Assembly (NCBI RefSeq): GCF_014779655.1
Contig: NZ_JACXYX010000025.1
Location: 1-45,251, forward strand
DNA: 45,251 bases
Origin: Nocardioides ganghwensis
GTDB taxonomy: Bacteria > Actinomycetota > Actinomycetes > Propionibacteriales > Nocardioidaceae
Direction of reading: 5' to 3'
The translations under genes were made by a program, and so were the position numbers. Under the pieces are notes generated by a model. That model was given only the letters and a program-made list of their open reading frames with translations. It did no database searches and had not been told where the DNA came from. Below, piece by piece: positions 24,528-33,775 of this stretch. The first letter of the stretch is position 1, and each line of letters opens with the position of its first letter.

Positions 24528-25940
24528 CTAGGCGGGCGGCACGACGGCCCCCGGGTTCATCAGCCCCGCCGGGTCCAGGGCCTGCTTGACCGCGCGCATC
24601 AGGTCGACCTCGACATCGGACTTGTACGACGCGGCGGCCGCGGCCTTCGTCCGGCCCAGGCCGTGCTCGGCGCTGATCGAGCCCTGGGCAGCCGCCACCG
24701 CGTCGTAGATCGCCGTCGTGAGGTCGCCCGCCGCGGCACGCAGGTCGTCGTCGCGACCCACGGGCGCGTTGAGGTTGTAGTGGAGGTTGCCGTCGCCGAC
24801 GTGGCCGTAGGTCACCGGCCGCACGCCGGGGAGGACCTCCTGCAGCCGCGGGCCCATCGCCTCGGTCCAGTCGGCGAGGTCGGCGATCGGCAGGGTGACG
24901 TCGTGCTTGAGGGTCGCGCCCTCGACCTTCTGCACCTCGGAGATCCCCTCGCGCAGCGCCCACAGCGCGTCGCGCTGCGCCGGGCTGCCGGCGATCGCCG
25001 CATCGGTCGCCGTCCCGGCCTCGACGGCGTCGCCGAGCAGGGACTCGAGCGTCTCGTCGAGGCCCTCGTCGGACGCGGAGCCCGCGAGCTCGACCAGGAC
25101 GTACCACTCACTCGGTGCCGCGAGCGGGTCGACCGCCCCCGGCAGATGGGCGAGGACGAGCTCGATGGCCTGGCGGTTGGCGATCTCGAAGGTGGACAGG
25201 TGCACGCCGCCGTGCTGCTGCGCCGTGCCGAGCAGGGAGACCGCCGCGGCGACGGACGGCACCGCGACCCAGGCGGTCGCGTGCCGCGGCGTCGCGGGGA
25301 AGAGTCGGAGGACGGCGCCGGTGATCACGCCGAGCGTGCCCTCGGAGCCGACGAACAGCTGGGTCAGGTCGTAGCCGGTGTTGTCCTTGCGGAGCCCGCG
25401 CAGCCCGTCCCAGACGCGGCCGTCGGGCAGCACGACCTCGAGGCCGAGCACCAGCTCACGGGTCATGCCGTAGCGCAGGACGGCGGTGCCGCCGGCGTTG
25501 GTGGCGAGGTTGCCGCCGATGGTGCAGCTGCCCTCCGAGCCCAGTGACATCGGGAAGAGTCGACCGGCCCGCTCGGCCGCCGCCTGCACGTCGGCCAGGA
25601 CGACGCCAGCATCGACGGTGATCGTGCCGGCCACGGGGTCGACCTCGCGCACGCTCCGCATCCGGCCGAGCGACAGCACCACCGCGGTGCCGGAGGCGTC
25701 CGGCACCCCGCCACCGACCAGCCCGGTGTTGCCGCCCTGCGGGACGACCGGCGTACGCGACTCGGCGCAGGCGCGCACGACCGCGGCCACCTCGGCCGTC
25801 GAGCCGGGCCGCACCACCGCCAGCGCGCGGCCCTGGTGGGTGCCGGTCCAGTCGACGACGTACGCCGCGACGTCGGCGGGCTCGGTGAGGACGTGGGCGT
25901 CGCCGACGGCCGTGCGCAGCTGGTCGAGCAGTTCGGTCAC
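24528..25940 (-). CDS. FAD-binding D-2-hydroxyacid dehydrogenase (GlcD/D-lactate dehydrogenase-like)
   Basis: 470 residues. The FAD-binding type 4 domain, about 35-215, carries VPQGGNTGLVGGGVPD and the pyrophosphate loop GSEGSCTIGGNLATNAGG; the C-terminal FAD-oxidase domain ends with TYGHVGDGNLHYNLN and SAEHGLGRTKAA. These are hallmarks of the GlcD/DLD/D-2-hydroxyglutarate dehydrogenase group, which oxidise D-2-hydroxyacids and pass electrons to a carrier. The exact substrate cannot be told; no GlcE or GlcF partner is adjacent. The GTG start follows AGGAGA. It is divergent from an NAD-dependent 2-hydroxyacid dehydrogenase 82 bases away. Confidence 0.88.
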   Translation of the reverse strand: MTELLDQLRTAVGDAHVLTEPADVAAYVVDWTGTHQGRALAVVRPGSTAEVAAVVRACAESRTPVVPQGGNTGLVGGGVPDASGTAVVLSLGRMRSVREVDPVAGTITVDAGVVLADVQAAAERAGRLFPMSLGSEGSCTIGGNLATNAGGTAVLRYGMTRELVLGLEVVLPDGRVWDGLRGLRKDNTGYDLTQLFVGSEGTLGVITGAVLRLFPATPRHATAWVAVPSVAAAVSLLGTAQQHGGVHLSTFEIANRQAIELVLAHLPGAVDPLAAPSEWYVLVELAGSASDEGLDETLESLLGDAVEAGTATDAAIAGSPAQRDALWALREGISEVQKVEGATLKHDVTLPIADLADWTEAMGPRLQEVLPGVRPVTYGHVGDGNLHYNLNAPVGRDDDLRAAAGDLTTAIYDAVAAAQGSISAEHGLGRTKAAAAASYKSDVEVDLMRAVKQALDPAGLMNPGAVVPPA

Positions 25941-26022
25941 GGGTTCTCCTGGGGTGGGGGGCTGTCAGACATCCTCCCCGACTCCGGTTGGACGCAGGCG
26001 ATCGCCCGGCAAGGATGGCGTG

Positions 26023-26955
26023 GTGAGCCCCGACGCCCAGCACCCGGTCCGTGTCGTCCAGCTCGGAGGGTTGATGTCCTTCGTGCGCCAGTGGTTGACG
26101 GAGCGGTACGCCGCCCCCCTGCTGGCCGACCTCGAAGACCCGGCCGGGATCGAGGTCGCGGTGGTCGGCGGAGGGGCACCGGCCGGCGCGGCCGAGATGG
26201 ACGCGCTGCCCGACCTGCGCGCGATCGTGAACTTCGGCGTCGGCTACGACAACGTCGACGTCGCCGAGGCGCGCCGGCGCGGCATCGTCGTGTCCAACAC
26301 TCCCGACGTCCTGACCGACGCGGTGGCCGACCTCGCGGCCTTCCTGGTGGTCGACGTCCTGCGCGGGATCACCGCCGCCGACCGGTTCGTACGCCGCGGG
26401 GCTTGGGCTCGCGGCGAGCAGATGCCACTGACCCGCGACGTGCGAGGCGCCGTGGTCGGCGTGCTCGGGCTGGGCCGCATCGGCACGGCCGCGGCGCAGC
26501 GGCTGGAGGCCTTCGGGGCGGTGGTCCACTACCACTCGCGAAGCCCGAAGGACGTCGCCTGGACCTACCACCCGAGCCCCGTCGAGCTGGCCGCCGCGAG
26601 CGACGTGCTCGTGGTGCTCACCCCCGGAGGCGCGGGGACCGAGGGGCTCGTGGACGCAGCCGTGCTCGACGCGCTCGGCCCCGACGGCCACCTCGTCAAC
26701 GTCTCCCGCGGATCGGTCGTCGACGAGGACGCACTCGTGGCCGCCCTCGAGGAGGGCCGCATCGCCGGGGCCGGGCTCGACGTCTTCGCCGACGAACCGC
26801 ACGTCCCCGCGGCGCTGCTGGAGCGGGACGACGTCGTGCTGCTGCCGCACGTCGGCAGCGCGACGACCCAGACCCGCGAGGCGATGGGTCGGCTCGTGCT
26901 CGACAACGTCGACGCCTTCCTCGAGCGCGGCGAGCTGGTGACCCCGGTCGGGTGA
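26023..26955 (+). CDS. NAD(P)-dependent D-2-hydroxyacid dehydrogenase
   Basis: 310 residues. The substrate domain is split around a Rossmann domain with GVLGLGRIGTAAAQRL. Catalytic residues are visible: Arg in LVNVSRGSVVDEDAL, Glu in FADEPHVP and His in LLPHVGSATTQTREAM. This is the phosphoglycerate/glyoxylate/hydroxypyruvate reductase family, which interconverts 2-ketoacids and D-2-hydroxyacids. The absence of an ACT or other extra C-terminal domain argues against SerA and for a glyoxylate or hydroxypyruvate reductase. The GTG at 26023 is six bases after AAGGAT. The longer upstream frame has no support. Confidence 0.88.
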   Translation: MSPDAQHPVRVVQLGGLMSFVRQWLTERYAAPLLADLEDPAGIEVAVVGGGAPAGAAEMDALPDLRAIVNFGVGYDNVDVAEARRRGIVVSNTPDVLTDAVADLAAFLVVDVLRGITAADRFVRRGAWARGEQMPLTRDVRGAVVGVLGLGRIGTAAAQRLEAFGAVVHYHSRSPKDVAWTYHPSPVELAAASDVLVVLTPGGAGTEGLVDAAVLDALGPDGHLVNVSRGSVVDEDALVAALEEGRIAGAGLDVFADEPHVPAALLERDDVVLLPHVGSATTQTREAMGRLVLDNVDAFLERGELVTPVG

Positions 26956-27051
26956 CCGCCCCGTGGGGTGACCGGTGTCAGGGTTCCCCTGCGCTCCACG
27001 GCACCTGAGGCTTAAGGTCGTCCTTGGTCCGCACCGACGGCAGGGAGTGCG

Positions 27052-28857
27052 ATGGAGGACGACACACGAGGCCAGCGCCGCGTGGCCGCTGTGCCGTGGG
27101 CCGACAAGCAGACCCGTCAGCACCTTCAGGTGCTCGTGGAGGGCGTGGCCACCCTCGCCGGGTTCGAGCAGTCGTCCCTCACGTTGCGCCGCGACGACCA
27201 CTTCGAGGTCGTCGCCGCGGCCGGGGTCGGGGACGGCTTCGTCGGCACCGAGGTGCCCCGCGAGTCGATCGAGGACGACCTCGCCGGCGCGGACGAGTGG
27301 GGCGTGTGGCGCTTCGTCCCGCACCACCGGGCCAGCCCCGAGGCGCTCGCCTACAGCCACATCCCCGACGTGACCCCGCTCGAGGGCGAGGACGCGTGGC
27401 ACCCGCTCGACCTGCTCGCCGCTCCGCTCCACGACGACCAGGGACGACTGCGCGGACTGCTGTCGGTCGACAGCCCGCGCGACGGGCGCCTGCCGTCGGC
27501 GGAGAAGCTGGAGGTGCTCACCCAGTACGCCGGCGTGGCGCGCACCCTCGTCCTCCTCGCCCTCGAGCGCGAGGAGCTCAGCGAGAAGGTCCGGATGGCG
27601 ACGCAGGCGCGCGAGATCGTCCGCCGCGCACTGGGTGAGCCGACCCTGGACGCGGTCCTGGAGGCGTGCCGGTCGACGGTCGTCTCGTGCTTCGACGCCT
27701 TCGGCATGTGGCTCACCGCCTTCGACGCCGACGGCGGCCCGGCCCGGACCACCTCGTTCGTGATGGGCGAGGACTACGTGGTGCCGCCGTTCGCCGAGAT
27801 CGACGACGTCGTCATCCGGCTCGCGCACCGCTACTGGAGCGACCAGTACGTCGCGCCCTTCTCCCGCAGCAACGCCGACCAGCCGGGCCTCCCGCGGGAG
27901 GACGCCGAGCGGCTGCTGGGCTTCCTCGACCGCATCGGCATCGGCGCGGTGCTCTTCGTCCCGCTGGGCGTCGGGCCGGAGTGCCTCGGTTTCCTCGTGA
28001 TGACCCGGGTCTCGGACTCCCGGAGCTGGACCGACGTCGAGATCGACGCCGCCCGCGACATCGGCCGCGACCTCGGCCGCGCCGTCGCCAACGCACGCCA
28101 GCTCGAGCTCGAGCGGGCGATCGTCGACCGCCTGCGCAAGCTCGACAGCTACCGCGTCGAGGTGGTCAACACCCTCGGCCACGAGCTGCGCAACCCGCTC
28201 TTCTCCATGAGCGCCAACCTCGAGCTGCTCAACACCGGCCCGCTCGACGAGGACGCGCGCCGGTCGGTCGCGGCCGCGAGCCGTGGCGCCGCGCGGATGC
28301 GGGCCGTGATCGACGACCTGCTGACCATGGCCCAGGTCTCCGACCCCAACCGCGAGTTCGACCCGATGGCGGTCGACCTGCGCCGGGTGGTGCACGACGT
28401 CCACGACGAGTGCCACGCAGCGGCGGCCGCCGGGGGCGTCACCTGCCACGCCGAGCTGCCCGAGGGTCCCGTACGGGTGGCGGGCGACCCCGAGGAGCTG
28501 CACCGGCTCCTCACCAACCTCGCGTCCAACGCCATCAAGTACACCGACCCGGGCGGGAGCGTCACCGTACGCCTGGCCACCGAGGGCGACACGGTCGTCG
28601 TCACGGTCGCCGACACCGGCATCGGCATCTCCGAGCCCGACCAGGCCCAGCTCTTCCGCGAGTTCTTCCGCTCGACCAACCCGGCGGCGCTCGCACGTCC
28701 CGGCACCGGCCTCGGCCTGGCCATCGTCGCCCGCATCGTCGGCCGGCACAGCGGCACCATCGAGCTCGACTCCGAGCGCGGCCGCGGCACCACGGTGACG
28801 GTCAGGTTCCCGGCCTACACCGGCGAGCTCGCCGACGACGTCGTCCGGCCGGAGTGA
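27052..28857 (+). CDS. sensor histidine kinase with two GAF domains, apparently soluble
   Basis: 601 residues without membrane segments. Two GAF sensor domains lie at about 20-165 (ending YAGVARTLVLLALE) and 185-345 (VLEACRSTVVSCFDAFG). HisKA has the phospho-acceptor His377 in NTLGHELRNPLFSM. The HATPase domain, about 475-595, has LLTNLASNAIKYTD (N box), VADTGIGISEPD (G1) and GTGLGLAI (G2). It should autophosphorylate in response to a small ligand, redox state or light sensed by GAF; the first GAF has no cysteine and the second has three. No response regulator is adjacent, so its partner is elsewhere. AGGGAG precedes the ATG. Confidence 0.9.
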   Translation: MEDDTRGQRRVAAVPWADKQTRQHLQVLVEGVATLAGFEQSSLTLRRDDHFEVVAAAGVGDGFVGTEVPRESIEDDLAGADEWGVWRFVPHHRASPEALAYSHIPDVTPLEGEDAWHPLDLLAAPLHDDQGRLRGLLSVDSPRDGRLPSAEKLEVLTQYAGVARTLVLLALEREELSEKVRMATQAREIVRRALGEPTLDAVLEACRSTVVSCFDAFGMWLTAFDADGGPARTTSFVMGEDYVVPPFAEIDDVVIRLAHRYWSDQYVAPFSRSNADQPGLPREDAERLLGFLDRIGIGAVLFVPLGVGPECLGFLVMTRVSDSRSWTDVEIDAARDIGRDLGRAVANARQLELERAIVDRLRKLDSYRVEVVNTLGHELRNPLFSMSANLELLNTGPLDEDARRSVAAASRGAARMRAVIDDLLTMAQVSDPNREFDPMAVDLRRVVHDVHDECHAAAAAGGVTCHAELPEGPVRVAGDPEELHRLLTNLASNAIKYTDPGGSVTVRLATEGDTVVVTVADTGIGISEPDQAQLFREFFRSTNPAALARPGTGLGLAIVARIVGRHSGTIELDSERGRGTTVTVRFPAYTGELADDVVRPE

Positions 28858-28866
28858 GGCAGGCGC

Positions 28867-29337
28867 TCACGCCTGTCGCGGAGGCAGGTCGAGCGTCATG
28901 AAGGTGCTGTTGGGGTCGTCGACGTACGACCCGAACGGCGGGCACGCGACGAAGCCGGCGCGGGCGTAGAACCTGCGGGCCGGCTCGAAGAACGCCATGC
29001 TCCCGGTCTCCAGCGACACCCGCTCGACCCCGCGCGAGCGAGCGTCGTCGAGGACGTGCGCCAGCATCCGCGACGCGAGGCCGCGACCGCGGAGGGCGGG
29101 GTCCGTACGCATGCTCTTGAGCTCCTCGTGCCGGTCGTCCAGCGCCGCGAGCGCCGCGGTGGCGACGAGGTCGTCGCCGTCGGTGCCCACCCAGAGGCGT
29201 ACGCCGTCGCCCTGGAGCGCGGTCAGGTCGAGTGCGTGCCGGCTCTCCGGCGGGGCGGTCGGCTCCATGTCGTCGAGGTGCGCCTGCAGGAACGCCGCCA
29301 GGCGGGGGTCGGCGAAGTCGGCCCGGGAGATCTGCAC
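28867..29337 (-). CDS. GNAT family N-acetyltransferase
   Basis: 156 residues. The acetyl-CoA motif MRTDPALRGRGLASRMLAHV and the terminal MAFFEPARRFYARAGF are standard for GNAT enzymes of the YitH/PaiA-like type with a broad amine range. The substrate is unknown. GTG at 29337 is chosen because CACAAT (minus strand 29349-29344) lies six bases upstream; longer frames upstream have no coding character. It is divergent from the flavoprotein gene 71 bases away and ends nine bases after the kinase gene, in the opposite direction. Confidence 0.85.
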   Translation of the reverse strand: MQISRADFADPRLAAFLQAHLDDMEPTAPPESRHALDLTALQGDGVRLWVGTDGDDLVATAALAALDDRHEELKSMRTDPALRGRGLASRMLAHVLDDARSRGVERVSLETGSMAFFEPARRFYARAGFVACPPFGSYVDDPNSTFMTLDLPPRQA

Positions 29338-29408
29338 GGGGAGATTGTGGCGTCCTCGTGTTTCGTACGGGTGACGCAGACGCCGGGTGGTGTGCCAGCG
29401 TGGTGTCC

Positions 29409-30785
29409 ATGACTCGCACACTGGACGTCGACTACCTCGTGGTCGGGGCGGGCGCCATGGGCATGGGGTTCGTCGACGCGCTGGTCGACCACTCCGACGC
29501 ACGCGTCGCGGTCGTCGACCGCCGGCACGGGGCCGGCGGCCACTGGCTGGAGGGCTACCCGTTCGTCCGGCTGCACCAGGCCTCGACCTTCTACGGCGTC
29601 GCCTCCACCGTCCTCGGCGGCCACGTCCAGGACCAGGGGCCGGAAGCCGGGTTGCACCAGCGCGCCTCGCAGCCGGAGATCGTCGACTACTACGCGCGGG
29701 TGGTCGACCGGCTGCGCCGCACCGGCCGGGTCGAGGTGCTCACCGGGTGCGACCACGTCGGGGACCGTACGGTCGTCTCCCGGATCTCCGGGCGGACGTG
29801 GGAGGTGCCGGAGTCGTGCCGCATCGTCGACGCCCACTACCTCTCGCCCAGCATCCCGGCGGAGACCTCGGCGCCGTTCTCGGTCGCCGACGACGCGCGC
29901 GTGGTGACGGTCAACGACGTGGTCCGGATGGTGGAGGCGCCGAGCCAGTACGTCGTCGTGGGCTCGGGCAAGACCGCCACCGACGCCTGCGTCTGGCTGC
30001 TCCAGCAGGGCGTCGACCCCGACGCGATCTGCTGGGTGCGCCCGCGGGACCCGTGGATGCTCGACCGTGCTCTGATCCAGCCCGATCCGGCGATCTACCT
30101 CGGCGTGCCGGCGACGATCTTCGAACAGGCCGCGGCGTCCCGCTCCCTCGACGAGCTCTTCCTCCGGCTCGAGGACGCGGGCGTGATGATGCGCCTCGAC
30201 CGGACGGTCACGCCCACGATGGCCAAGGCGCCGACGCTCGGGACGTGGGAGCTCGAGCTGCTGCGGTCGATCGAGGACGTCGTACGCCACGGGCACGTCC
30301 GGCACGTCGGGCGCGGCCGTCTCGACATGGCGGACGGCACCTCCGTGCGCGTCGCGGACGATGCCGTCGTCGTGCACTGCGCCGCCGACGGGCTGAAGAA
30401 CCCGCCGCTCGTGCCGGTGTGGCGCCCCGAGAGCATCACGATCCAGCCGGTGCGGGCCGGCTTCCCCTGCTTCGGCGCCGCCGTGACCGGCTACGTCGAG
30501 GCGACCCGGCGCGACGACGCGGAGAAGAACCGCCTGTGCCAGCCCTCGCGGTTCGGCAACTCGCTCGCGCAGTGGGCCGACATGAACGTCCGCGGCACCC
30601 GGGCGGCCATGGCCCTCGGCGGCGAGCCCGACATCGCGGAGTGGGCCAACACCGTCGCGGTCAACCCGGCCCGCATCCCGCCCGGGTACGCCGCGACGGA
30701 GCGGCTCGACCGCGTGCGGGAGCGACTGGCCGCGAGCACCGGACCGGGCCTCGAGGCGCTGGACCGGCTGATCGCCACCGGCTGA
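29409..30785 (+). CDS. FAD/NAD(P)-binding flavoprotein, monooxygenase-like
   Basis: 458 residues. The N-terminal dinucleotide fold has VVGAGAMGMGF (GxGxxG at 13-18) and a second one lies near 181-192 (VVVGSGKTATDA). This two-dinucleotide arrangement is found in flavin-dependent monooxygenases and related oxidoreductases. The middle motif GHWLEGYPFVRLHQASTFYGV resembles the FAD/ligand region of the Baeyer-Villiger-like group, but the full BVMO fingerprint FxGxxxHxxxWP is not seen. It is therefore named only to the superfamily. The ATG is seven bases after CAGCGT (29396-29401). Confidence 0.75.
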   Translation: MTRTLDVDYLVVGAGAMGMGFVDALVDHSDARVAVVDRRHGAGGHWLEGYPFVRLHQASTFYGVASTVLGGHVQDQGPEAGLHQRASQPEIVDYYARVVDRLRRTGRVEVLTGCDHVGDRTVVSRISGRTWEVPESCRIVDAHYLSPSIPAETSAPFSVADDARVVTVNDVVRMVEAPSQYVVVGSGKTATDACVWLLQQGVDPDAICWVRPRDPWMLDRALIQPDPAIYLGVPATIFEQAAASRSLDELFLRLEDAGVMMRLDRTVTPTMAKAPTLGTWELELLRSIEDVVRHGHVRHVGRGRLDMADGTSVRVADDAVVVHCAADGLKNPPLVPVWRPESITIQPVRAGFPCFGAAVTGYVEATRRDDAEKNRLCQPSRFGNSLAQWADMNVRGTRAAMALGGEPDIAEWANTVAVNPARIPPGYAATERLDRVRERLAASTGPGLEALDRLIATG

Positions 30786-30867
30786 TCGCGGCGGCGCCCG
30801 GTCGGCGTACGACTGTGCCGGTGATCGTGGAGGATCCGGGTCACCAGGTGGCTCGGAACTTCCACGA

Positions 30868-31677
30868 TCAGGCCCGCGCGTAGCCCTCGCGGTACGTCGG
30901 GAGCGTCGGCGCCCACCCCGTCGAGCGGAGCCGCGCGTTGGACAGCCGCTTGCCGTGGCCCTGCTCGGGGTCGGCGGGCGGGGGAGCGGGCGCCCCGAGC
31001 CGACCGGCGAGGTACGCCGCGACGTCGCCCATCTGCGCCGGCTCGTCGTCGGTGCCCAGGTAGAGCCGCTCGGGCTCGGCGGGCATGGTCAGCAGGTGGA
31101 CGACGGCGGCCGCCGCATCGGTGCGGTGGATGCGGTTGGTCCAGCGGTGCGGGTCGCTCACCCGGCCCTCGCGGACCTGGTCGAGCAGCCGCGTGCTGCT
31201 ACCGCCGTACAGGCCCGACAGACGCAGCACCGTCCCGTGCGGGACCCGCTCGTGGAAGGCCTCCTCGGCCGCGACGAGCATCCGCCCTGGGCCGTCGCTC
31301 GGGGCGGCGGGCGTCGTCTCGTCCTCGAGGTCCGGTCGCTCGCGGCTGCCGTGCACCGCGGTCGACGAGACCAGCACCGCCCGCTCGGGCGGCTCGGCCA
31401 GGGCGTCCAGCGCGCGCGCCATCCCGTCGACGTACGTCGCCCGGTAGGCCTCCTCGGTCCGCGGCCGCGCGGTCAGCGCGACGACGACGAGGCGCGGGCG
31501 TACGTCCGACAGGTCCGGCGGCTCGCGGGTGAGGTCGACCGACCGTCCGACGAGCGGTGCCGGCACCTTGGCCGCGTCGCGGCGCAGGGCGAGCACGTCG
31601 TGGCCGAGGTCGGCGAGACGCAGCCCGACCGCCGCGCCGAGGTCGCCGGCGCCGACGAGGAGGACGTCAGGGGTCAC
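30868..31677 (-). CDS. SDR-type NAD-dependent epimerase/dehydratase-like protein
   Basis: 269 residues. The N-terminal VLLVGAGDLGAAVGLRLADLGH is a Rossmann nucleotide loop (GxGxxG). VSSTAVHGSRERP fits the active-site strand of extended SDRs, and LRLSGLYGGSS and RTDAAAAVVHLL are also family-like. The YxxxK pair is missing: the usual Tyr position reads GRMLVAAEEAF. This places it among atypical extended SDRs (YeeZ-like), whose activity is unclear. GTG at 31677 is preceded at six bases by TACCGT (minus strand 31689-31684). It is divergent from the YihY gene. Confidence 0.8.
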   Translation of the reverse strand: MTPDVLLVGAGDLGAAVGLRLADLGHDVLALRRDAAKVPAPLVGRSVDLTREPPDLSDVRPRLVVVALTARPRTEEAYRATYVDGMARALDALAEPPERAVLVSSTAVHGSRERPDLEDETTPAAPSDGPGRMLVAAEEAFHERVPHGTVLRLSGLYGGSSTRLLDQVREGRVSDPHRWTNRIHRTDAAAAVVHLLTMPAEPERLYLGTDDEPAQMGDVAAYLAGRLGAPAPPPADPEQGHGKRLSNARLRSTGWAPTLPTYREGYARA

Positions 31678-31741
31678 GCGGTCACGGTAGCGAGGTGATC
31701 CACCGCGCATGCGCCGGTCCGAACGCGGGCACTGGACGAGC

Positions 31742-32833
31742 ATGACGCACCGAGCCGACTCGACAACCGACCCCGCCGTCGAGGAGTCCGCCAGCGCGGA
31801 GCGCGAGCGGACCTCCCCGTCGCCCGACGCCGCGCGCAAGCCCGACTCGCCCGGCGACCTCGCGAAGCCCACGTGGGGCTATGCGCTGCGCAAGACCGTG
31901 CGCGAGTTCAGCGACGACCAGTGCACCGACCTCGCCGCGGCACTGACCTACTACTCCGTGCTCGCGCTGTTCCCCGGTGCGATCGCCCTGCTCTCGCTCG
32001 TCGGGTTGGTCGGCCAGCGGCAGCAGACGGTCGAGACGCTGCTCGACATCCTGCGTGACGTCGGCGCCTCGTCCGCGGCCGACACCCTCGAGCCGACCCT
32101 GATGGCGCTCGCCACCAACGAGAGCGCCGGACTCGCCCTGGTCATCGGTCTCGCCGCCGCCCTGTGGTCGGCCTCGGGCTACGTCAACGCCTTCGGCCGC
32201 GGGATGAACCGCATCTACGAGATCGACGAGGGCCGGCCGATCTGGAAGCTCCGCCCGGTCATGCTGCTCGTCACCCTGGTCACGGTCCTGCTCGCGGCGC
32301 TCGTCGCGATCGGGCTCGTCCTCACCGGCCCCGCCGCCGAGGCGGTCGGCCGGGCCATCGGGCTCGAGTCGGCGGCCGTGACGGCGTGGAGCATCGCGAA
32401 GTGGCCGGTGCTGCTCGGCGTCGTGGTCATGATCGTCGCGCTGCTCTACTACGCGACGCCCAACGTCAAGCAGCCGAAGTTCCGCTGGATCAGCGTCGGC
32501 GCCCTCGTCGCGATCGTGGTGTGGGTGCTGGCATCGGCGGCGTTCGGCTTCTACGTCGCCAACTTCTCCAGCTACGACAAGACGTACGGCTCGCTGGCCG
32601 GCGTCATCGCTTTTCTGCTGTGGCTCTGGATCACCAACCTCGCGCTGCTCTTCGGCGCCGAGCTCGACGCCGAGCTCGAGCGCGGTCGCCAGCTCCAGGC
32701 CGGCATCGCGGCGGAGGAGGAGCTCCAGCTGCCCCCGCGCGACACCCGCAAGTCCGACAAGGCCGCGAAGAAGGAGCAGCAGGACATCGAGCGCGGGCGG
32801 CGGCTGCGCGAGTCGCACGGTCGCGACACGTAG
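31742..32833 (+). CDS. YihY/virulence factor BrkB family membrane protein
   Basis: 363 residues. After a 50-residue polar N-terminus come six hydrophobic segments with family phrases DLAAALTYYSVLALFPGAIAL, LWSASGYVNAFGRGMNRIYEI, LLYYATPNVKQPKFRWISVGA and GSLAGVIAFLLWLWITNLALL, then a charged C-terminus. The YihY family is a widespread group of inner-membrane proteins once annotated as RNase BN; no enzymatic activity is established. Its role is unknown; some members are linked to envelope or osmotic stress. No ribosome binding site is evident before the ATG. Confidence 0.9.
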   Translation: MTHRADSTTDPAVEESASAERERTSPSPDAARKPDSPGDLAKPTWGYALRKTVREFSDDQCTDLAAALTYYSVLALFPGAIALLSLVGLVGQRQQTVETLLDILRDVGASSAADTLEPTLMALATNESAGLALVIGLAAALWSASGYVNAFGRGMNRIYEIDEGRPIWKLRPVMLLVTLVTVLLAALVAIGLVLTGPAAEAVGRAIGLESAAVTAWSIAKWPVLLGVVVMIVALLYYATPNVKQPKFRWISVGALVAIVVWVLASAAFGFYVANFSSYDKTYGSLAGVIAFLLWLWITNLALLFGAELDAELERGRQLQAGIAAEEELQLPPRDTRKSDKAAKKEQQDIERGRRLRESHGRDT

Positions 32834-32836
32834 TAG

Positions 32837-33775
32837 TCAGCGCCCGGCCAGGAAGTCGTCGACCTCGGCGGCGGTCGGCGCCGATTCCGGCCCGCGCCGG
32901 GTCACCTTGATCGCGGCCGCCGCGTTGGCGCGCCGGCACCCCTCGACCCACGGCGTACCGGCTGCCACCTCGGCCAGCAGCGCACCGGTGTGGGTGTCGC
33001 CGGCGCCGTTGGTGTCGACCGGTTTCTGCGGGAACCCGGCGACGTACGTCGTCTCCTCGGCCACCCGCACGGCACAGCCCTCCGGGCCGTCGCGCACGAT
33101 GGCGACGGCATCGCCGCGGAGCAGCGGCGCGACCGCGGTGGTCAGCTCCGTCAGATCGTCTGGGAGCTCGTGGCCGACCGCGCGCAGGAGGCCCTCGGCC
33201 TCCTCGGCGTTGCTCGACCAGACGTCGGTGACCGCGAGCATCGCGGTGCGTACGTCCGCGGGCAGGTCGGCGAACGCGGCCCCGGGATCGAGCACGACGA
33301 CCACCTCCGGGTGCAGGTCCGGAAGCCACACGAGCAGCGGGTCGCGGGTGCTGTCGAGGGCCAGCGAGAAGCCGGTGACGCACACGAGGTCGCCGGGGCC
33401 GGGCCGCGAGGTCGCGAGGGACTCCACGCTGATGTGCCGCTCGGCGCCGAGCGTGGTGACGAAGGTGCGCTCCGCGCTCGGCTCGACCATCACCACGCAG
33501 ATGCCCGTGTCGAGGCCGGGGACCGGGGGAGCGGAGACCGCGATGCCGTCCCGGTCGAGCGCCTCGCGGACCAGGTCACCGTGCGGTCCGGTGCCGTGCG
33601 CGCCGGCGTGCACGCAGTCGGCGCCGAACCGCGCGGCAGCGACGAGCACCGTGACCGCACCGCCGGCGTAGTCGGTCGCGGAGGAGGCCATCACGTTCTG
33701 CCCGCGCGGCGGCAGGCCGGGCACCTCGACGACGACGTCGACCAGCGCCTGGCCGGTGTGGATCACCCGGCCCAT
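32837..33775 (-). CDS. PfkB family carbohydrate/nucleoside kinase
   Basis: 312 residues of the ribokinase-like fold: GQALVDVVVEVPGLPPRGQ near the N-terminus, VWSSNAEEAEGLL, and the C-terminal VDTNGAGDTHTGALLAEV with the GAGD anion hole and catalytic aspartate. It phosphorylates a sugar or nucleoside-like alcohol with ATP; the substrate is not evident. The ATG overlaps the stop of the upstream cysteine hydrolase by one base (TGATG), so the two genes form an operon. That pairing suggests a salvage or catabolic route for a nitrogen-containing sugar or nucleoside, which is inference only. Confidence 0.87.
   Translation of the reverse strand: MGRVIHTGQALVDVVVEVPGLPPRGQNVMASSATDYAGGAVTVLVAAARFGADCVHAGAHGTGPHGDLVREALDRDGIAVSAPPVPGLDTGICVVMVEPSAERTFVTTLGAERHISVESLATSRPGPGDLVCVTGFSLALDSTRDPLLVWLPDLHPEVVVVLDPGAAFADLPADVRTAMLAVTDVWSSNAEEAEGLLRAVGHELPDDLTELTTAVAPLLRGDAVAIVRDGPEGCAVRVAEETTYVAGFPQKPVDTNGAGDTHTGALLAEVAAGTPWVEGCRRANAAAAIKVTRRGPESAPTAAEVDDFLAGR

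Noticed and set aside
25456..28749. Very long minus-strand open frame (1097 codons) across the oxidase, dehydrogenase and kinase genes
   Set aside because: It is antisense to three well-supported genes; composition is Arg/Val/Asp/Gly-rich without domains, as expected for shadows in very G+C-rich DNA.
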